From positions 1 through 64,000 of the forward strand of contig NZ_JAERQD010000026.1 of NCBI RefSeq assembly GCF_016735695.1: a stretch of 64,000 nucleotides of DNA. Reading direction: 5' to 3'. This document shows, in pieces, positions 59,492 to 64,000 of this stretch. The stretch comes from Microvirga zambiensis WSM3693 (GTDB lineage: Bacteria > Pseudomonadota > Alphaproteobacteria > Rhizobiales > Beijerinckiaceae). The notes under the pieces are model-generated. The model was not told where the DNA came from, made no database searches, and saw nothing but the letters and a program-made list of their open reading frames with translations. Position 1 is the stretch's first letter. Every line of letters begins with the position of its first letter. The position numbers and the translations under genes were made by a program.

Positions 59492-60451
59492 GTGTTGAAG
59501 GTTCTTAAAACGCTTTGTGTCGGCGCGCTCGCCGTGAGCGCCACCGCGAGTGCCGCTCATGCCGAGTGGCCGAAAGACCGTCCCATCGAGATCGTCGTGG
59601 CGTTCGCGCCGGGCGGGAGCACCGACGTCATGGCTCGCGCGATGCAGCCGTTCCTGGAGAAGGAGCTCGGCGCGAAGACCGTGATCGTCAACAAGCCCGG
59701 TGCTTCGGGCGAGATCGCCTATACCTATCTCTCCCAGGCCAAGCCGGACGGCTATACCTTCTCGTTCATCAACACGCCCGGCTACCTGTCGATGCAGGTG
59801 CAGCGCAAGCTGCGGTATGACCCGAAGAGCATCCAGGCCGTGGCGCGCATTGTCGACGATCCGACGGCCTTTGTCGTGAAGTCCGACTCCTCGATCAAGT
59901 CGGTCAAGGACCTGGTTGAGCAGGCCAAGGCGAAACCAGGGTCTGTGTCGGTCGGCAGCTCCGGCGTCGGCACCGATGATCACCTTGCGATGATCCTGCT
60001 TGAGCAGGCGGCCGGTGTGACGCTGACCCACGTCCCGTTCCCCGGTGCTGGCGAGACAAGAACGGCTCTTCTCGGCGGCCATATCACGACGGGCGGCCTG
60101 AACGTCAGCGAGTTCGCTGGTGGCGACCTGACCACCATTCGTCCATTGGTCACGTTCGGCGACAAGCGGTCGCCCGAGGCGCCGGACGTTCCGACCGCCA
60201 AGGAGCAGGGCTTCGAGGTGTTCATGAGCTCGGAGCGCGGTCTGGCGGCACGCCGGGACGTGCCGGCGGACATCCGTGCCAAGTTCTCGGCAGCGGTGAA
60301 GAAGGTCGTCGAGAGCCCTGAGTTCAAGGAAGAGGCCAAGAAGCTCGCCCTTCCGCTCGCTTATCTGTCGGGCGAGGAATGGGAGCAGCAGATGCCGAAG
60401 CGCCTGCAATCGTTCCAGGACATCTGGAACAAGACACCCTGGGTGCAGTAA
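59492..60451 (+). CDS. tctC: Tripartite tricarboxylate transporter receptor (Bug family)
   Basis: A 319-residue periplasmic receptor from a GTG start with AAGGAGAGG upstream. The signal peptide (LKTLCVGALAVSATASAAHA) is followed by the Bug signature WPKDRPIEIVVAFAPGGSTD and VNKPGASGEIAYTYLSQAKP. Also seen are VDDPTAFVVKSDSSIKSVKD and HVPFPGAGETRTALLGGHI. Bug proteins bind organic acids such as citrate, malate or aromatic acids. The TAA stop overlaps the tctB ATG by one base. Confidence 0.92.
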   Translation: MLKVLKTLCVGALAVSATASAAHAEWPKDRPIEIVVAFAPGGSTDVMARAMQPFLEKELGAKTVIVNKPGASGEIAYTYLSQAKPDGYTFSFINTPGYLSMQVQRKLRYDPKSIQAVARIVDDPTAFVVKSDSSIKSVKDLVEQAKAKPGSVSVGSSGVGTDDHLAMILLEQAAGVTLTHVPFPGAGETRTALLGGHITTGGLNVSEFAGGDLTTIRPLVTFGDKRSPEAPDVPTAKEQGFEVFMSSERGLAARRDVPADIRAKFSAAVKKVVESPEFKEEAKKLALPLAYLSGEEWEQQMPKRLQSFQDIWNKTPWVQ

Positions 60452-60915
60452 TGGCCAACCGCTCGGAACTCGGGCGGAAGGGTAACCATCCTGATCTTCT
60501 TGCTGGCATGATTTTCATCGTCGTGGGAGCGCTCGGCCTTTGGGCCGGGCGCGACCTGAGGATGGGAACGGCCGCCATGATGGGTCCGGGTTACCTTCCG
60601 CTGATCGTCTCAGGCCTGATCCTGCTGATCGGCCTCGCGGTGACAATCATGGGACTGCTGCGCTCCCGCGAACCGCTCGGTGTCGTTCGCCTGCGCCCGC
60701 TCCTGATCATTCTCGTCGCGGTGGGCGGATTTGCCTACGCAGCGGGATCTCTGGGCTTTGTCATCGCGGCCGCGTGGCTCATCGGCATCGGCAGCCTGGC
60801 TGATCCCGAGTCGCGCCTTCGCGAGATTGCTGCCTCCATCGTGGTGCTGACGATTTTCGGCATCCTCGTTTTCATCGTTGGACTTGGCGTCCAGATGCAG
60901 TTGGGGCCGTTCTGA
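60451..60915 (+). CDS. tctB: Tripartite tricarboxylate transporter small subunit
   Basis: A 154-residue protein from the ATG at 60451 with about four membrane helices: LLAGMIFIVVGALGLWAGRD, MGPGYLPLIVSGLILLIGLA, LLIILVAVGGFAYAAGSLGF and a last one near FGILVFIVGLGVQM. MGPGYLP is the family motif. It is coupled on both sides (TAATG overlap with tctC, TGATG with tctA). Confidence 0.92.
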   Translation: MANRSELGRKGNHPDLLAGMIFIVVGALGLWAGRDLRMGTAAMMGPGYLPLIVSGLILLIGLAVTIMGLLRSREPLGVVRLRPLLIILVAVGGFAYAAGSLGFVIAAAWLIGIGSLADPESRLREIAASIVVLTIFGILVFIVGLGVQMQLGPF

Positions 60916-62423
60916 TGGAATTCCTTGATTCACTCATTCTCGGGTTCAGCACCGCTGCCACCCCGACCAATCTCCTGTTTTGTCTCATTGGCGCCCTGCT
61001 GGGCACGCTGATCGGCGTGCTTCCGGGCATCGGCCCGACGGCCACCCTGGCGATCCTCCTGCCGATCACCTTCTTCCTGCCGCCGCTGGCGGCACTGATC
61101 ATGCTCGCGGGCATCTTCTATGGCGCGCAATATGGAGGATCGACGACCGCGATCTTGGTGAACCTGCCAGGCGAAGCATCATCGGTCGTGACCGCGCTCG
61201 ACGGCTATCAGATGGCCAAGCAGGGCCGGGCGGGCGCGGCTCTGGCCATCGCTGCACTCGGGTCGTTCTTCGCCGGGACGGTGTCGACCATCGGCCTAGC
61301 GATCGCGGGGCCGACGCTGGCAGGCTTCGCGCTTTCGTTCGGGCCTGCCGAATACTTCTCGCTCACGATCTTCGGCTTGCTGTGCGCGACGGTTCTCGCC
61401 AGCGGCTCGGTGATCAAGGCCATCGGCATGATCGGCATTGGCCTTCTCCTCGGCTGGGTCGGCACCGACGTGAACAGCGGTTCCGAGCGCCTTACCTTCG
61501 GGGCTGTCGAGCTTTTCGACGGCATCGAGTTCGTCGTCATCGCCGTCGGTCTCTTCGGCATCTCCGAGATCATCGTCAACCTGGAGAGCCCGGAATCCCG
61601 GGGCCTGATCGCATCCAAGATCACGCGCCTCTGGCCGACGCGCGAGGACTTCCGCCAGGCATGGCCTGCGGTCATCCGCGGCACGGCTCTCGGCACGTTC
61701 CTCGGCATTCTTCCCGGTGGCGGGGCGACGCTGAGTGCGTTCAGCGCCTACACCCTCGAGAAGAAGGTCTCGCGTCAGCCGCAACAATTCGGCAGGGGCG
61801 CCATTCAAGGGGTGGCTGGCCCGGAAGCGGCCAACAATGCTGGCGCCCAATCGTCGTTCATTCCGTTGCTGACCCTCGGGATTCCCTCAAATGCGGTGAT
61901 GGCCATGCTGCTGGGCGCCATGACGATCCACGGCATCACGCCTGGGCCTTCCGTCATGCACAACCAGCCGGATCTGTTCTGGGGGCTGATCGCCAGCATG
62001 TGGATCGGCAACCTCATGCTGCTGGTCATCAACCTTCCGCTGATTGGCCTGTGGGTCAAGCTGCTGACGGTGCCGTACCGTCTCCTGTACCCGGCGATCC
62101 TTCTGTTCTGCTGCGTCGGCGTCTACAGCGTCAGCAACCGGGCCTTCGATGTCGCCCTTGCCGTCGGCTTCGGCTTCCTGGGGTATCTCTTCCGCAAGGC
62201 GAAGTGCGAGCCGGGACCGCTCCTGCTCGGTTTCGTCCTTGGGCCTCTGCTGGAAACGAACCTGCGGCGGGCGATGCTGATCTCGCAGGGAAGCCCGAGC
62301 GTTTTCATCGAGCGGCCGATAAGCCTTGCCCTGCTGATTGCCTCCGCGGCCCTGTTCGTCCTGCTGCTGGTCCCAGCCATCCGCAAGACTCGTGAGGAAG
62401 CTTTCGTCGAAGAGGAAGTCTGA
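60915..62423 (+). CDS. tctA: Tripartite tricarboxylate transporter large subunit
   Basis: A 502-residue membrane protein with about 12 helices. The first signature GTLIGVLPGIGPTATLAILL and the segment YGAQYGGSTTAILVNLPGEA are the standard TctA motifs. The internal repeat appears again as GTFLGILPGGGATLSAFSAY and GVAGPEAANNAGAQSSFIPL. With TctC and TctB it forms a cation-coupled organic-acid importer. Confidence 0.94.
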   Translation: MEFLDSLILGFSTAATPTNLLFCLIGALLGTLIGVLPGIGPTATLAILLPITFFLPPLAALIMLAGIFYGAQYGGSTTAILVNLPGEASSVVTALDGYQMAKQGRAGAALAIAALGSFFAGTVSTIGLAIAGPTLAGFALSFGPAEYFSLTIFGLLCATVLASGSVIKAIGMIGIGLLLGWVGTDVNSGSERLTFGAVELFDGIEFVVIAVGLFGISEIIVNLESPESRGLIASKITRLWPTREDFRQAWPAVIRGTALGTFLGILPGGGATLSAFSAYTLEKKVSRQPQQFGRGAIQGVAGPEAANNAGAQSSFIPLLTLGIPSNAVMAMLLGAMTIHGITPGPSVMHNQPDLFWGLIASMWIGNLMLLVINLPLIGLWVKLLTVPYRLLYPAILLFCCVGVYSVSNRAFDVALAVGFGFLGYLFRKAKCEPGPLLLGFVLGPLLETNLRRAMLISQGSPSVFIERPISLALLIASAALFVLLLVPAIRKTREEAFVEEEV

Positions 62424-62604
62424 AGCACTCGGCCATGGTGCGTTCAGCTTGAGACCTGGCCCGGCAAGGCGATCAGTGGTTGGATTCGACTTGCCGGACC
62501 ATTCAATCGGTCCCGGAAAATCAGACACGTCTCGGTTCGGTCCGTATGAAGGCACTGCGTCTCCCGTGTGCCTGTGGAGTCTCCGCATTGGAGCGGGTGT
62601 AGTG

Positions 62605-63831
62605 ATGCGAAACGGATGGCATGGCGTCCGCGCGGCATTGGGCGAGCCCAACTATCGCATTTTCACAATCGGCAATGTCTTCTCGCTCGTCGGCACATGG
62701 GTTCAGCGGGTCGCGCTCGCATGGCTCGTCTGGGAACTGACTGGCTCGGGGGCATGGCTCGGCGCCGTTGCCTTCGCCGACCTGTTTCCGATGGTTCTCG
62801 TCACGCCGCTGGCTGGCGCCATGGCCGACCGCTCCGATCGGCTCAGGGTCACGAGAATCAGCCAGGCCCTGCTCATGGTGCATGCGGGCTTGCTCACCGG
62901 CCTCAGCGCCCTTGGGTCGCTCTCGCCTTGGCTGATCCTGGTGCTAGCCCTGATCGGCGGAGTTATCACGGCCTTCAACCAGCCTTTCCGGATGGCGCTC
63001 CTCCCCGGTCTGGTCGGACGCGAAAACCTGGTCAGCGCCGTTGCCGTCAATTCCATTGTATTCAACACCGCCCGTTTCATCGGTCCTGCCATCGCTGGCC
63101 TCGTGATCGCGAAGGGCAGCCTCACGCTGGCGTTCGTGATCAATTTCGGGACATTCGCGGTCTTCTCATGGACGCTTGCCCGCATTCGCCTGGCCTCCAT
63201 AGACCAGATCCCGTCCACCAGCCGCGGCCTGATGACGTCCGTTGTCGAGGGCTGGCGCTTCGCGGTCGGGCATGTCGGCCTTGGCGCAATGCTCCTGATG
63301 CTGACGGTGGTCTCTTTGTGCGTCCGGCCCATTCTCGAACTCATGCCGGGCTACGCAGCCCTGTTCGGGTCCGACGCGACCGGGTTTGCCCTCATGACAT
63401 CCACGACCGGTCTCGGCTCCCTGGTGGGCGCGATCTGGCTCAGCCGACAGGCTGACCCCAGGGCTCTGGCCACGATGGCGCTGTTCATTGGATTGGTGAT
63501 GGGCGTGGCACTGCTCGTTGCAGCTCTCGCACATCAAGTGTGGCTCGGGCTCCTTGCCCTGTTTGCGTTGGGTTTCGGTATGGTCGTGAGCGGGATCGCC
63601 AATCAGACCGTGATCCAGCTCGCCGTGCCTGACCATCTGCGGGGCAGGCTTCTCGCCCTTCACAGCATGATCTTCCGCGGCGCGCCCGCTCTCGGCGCCC
63701 TAGCTATCGGGACACTATCCGATCTGACAGGGCTGCGGGAGCCATTGTCGGTCGGAGCGGCCGTGACCTTTGCCTTCAGCGGGATCGTTTATGCCCGCGG
63801 CAAGGTCATCCTGAAGAGCCTCGATCCATGA
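62605..63831 (+). CDS. MFS transporter (MFS_3, EntS-like)
   Basis: A 408-residue transporter from the ATG at 62605 (GGAG at a slightly long spacing). It has NYRIFTIGNVFSLVGTWVQR, the loop motif LAGAMADRSDRLRVTRI, and FNQPFRMALLPGLVGRENLV with about 12 helices. Members of this group export small molecules such as siderophores or drugs. It follows tctA by 181 bases on the same strand, but whether it shares the operon is not clear. Confidence 0.9.
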   Translation: MRNGWHGVRAALGEPNYRIFTIGNVFSLVGTWVQRVALAWLVWELTGSGAWLGAVAFADLFPMVLVTPLAGAMADRSDRLRVTRISQALLMVHAGLLTGLSALGSLSPWLILVLALIGGVITAFNQPFRMALLPGLVGRENLVSAVAVNSIVFNTARFIGPAIAGLVIAKGSLTLAFVINFGTFAVFSWTLARIRLASIDQIPSTSRGLMTSVVEGWRFAVGHVGLGAMLLMLTVVSLCVRPILELMPGYAALFGSDATGFALMTSTTGLGSLVGAIWLSRQADPRALATMALFIGLVMGVALLVAALAHQVWLGLLALFALGFGMVVSGIANQTVIQLAVPDHLRGRLLALHSMIFRGAPALGALAIGTLSDLTGLREPLSVGAAVTFAFSGIVYARGKVILKSLDP

Positions 63832-63928
63832 GCACGACAACGGAACGTCAGGCACTCGAAGTGCCACGGTTCTTCGCCAGGACATTGTGCCATTCCTCAT
63901 TCATCAGTGATTGGAGAGAAAACTTCCA

Positions 63929-64000
63929 TGGCAACTTCTGACACGCCGCGCGGCATGGAGCGTTCCTCGACGGACCTGGAATCGACCCCGGTCAAGGGAA
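63929..64000 (+). CDS. Partial gene running off the window
   Basis: An ATG with GGAGAG 9 bases upstream opens MATSDTPRGMERSSTDLEST then PVKG at the window end. Only 24 codons are visible. The polar N-terminus gives no family. The ribosome binding site makes a real start likely. Confidence 0.5.

Overview
The window looks like a chromosomal or megaplasmid segment of a GC-rich alphaproteobacterium of the Hyphomicrobiales, most likely Microvirga or another Methylobacteriaceae member. This is inferred from the mix of DUF1236 and DUF6894 proteins, HWE-type histidine kinases, NepR-like small proteins, IS1182, IS110 and IS5 elements and Bug-type (TctC) solute receptors. No rRNA, no intact tRNA and no CRISPR array is visible.

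Layout. (1) 1-18 kb is an insertion-sequence graveyard. It holds an IS3 remnant, IS110, IS1182, an IS5 (IS1031-type) element with exact ends and target duplication, and an IS21 element with both genes broken. Between them lie gene remnants, small envelope or stress proteins and a 3' fragment of tRNA-Lys. (2) 12.5-36 kb is rich in signalling genes: a ParD-like antitoxin overlapping an HWE kinase, a REC-PAS-kinase-REC hybrid, an MHYT hybrid kinase with a LuxR regulator, two NepR-like proteins (one paired with a receiver-only response regulator), a pseudo-receiver and a second HWE kinase. (3) 29-33 kb is a ketone-body/PHB-type locus: patatin (DUF3734), acetoacetate decarboxylase and 3-hydroxybutyrate dehydrogenase. 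(4) 33-48 kb holds a LysR regulator, a TriABC-like efflux operon with two adaptors, TetR, a class III nucleotide cyclase, a DUF900 esterase-like lipoprotein and an Omp25-like porin. (5) 49-64 kb holds two catabolic clusters. One is LacI, a Gfo/Idh oxidoreductase, a DAO-type oxidase and a polar amino-acid ABC transporter. The other is an RraA-type protein, a 2-hydroxyacid dehydrogenase, IclR, TctCBA and an MFS exporter.

Main unexpected signal. A 46-bp element occurs five times without gaps (29068, 34191, 35917, 44254, 48308). Each copy is intergenic, and each points the same end at the next gene: patatin locus, HWE kinase (copy abutting the divergent LysR start codon), TriABC-like operon, a leader peptide plus membrane protein, and the porin. 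One copy carries a compensatory change in a CCAAT/ATTGG dyad. I infer an undescribed regulon, probably controlled by the LysR protein encoded at its centre. Other notable points are a palindromic operator before the toxin-less ParD gene, a pair of palindromes overlapping the promoter of the LacI-controlled operon, and several single-mutation pseudogenes.
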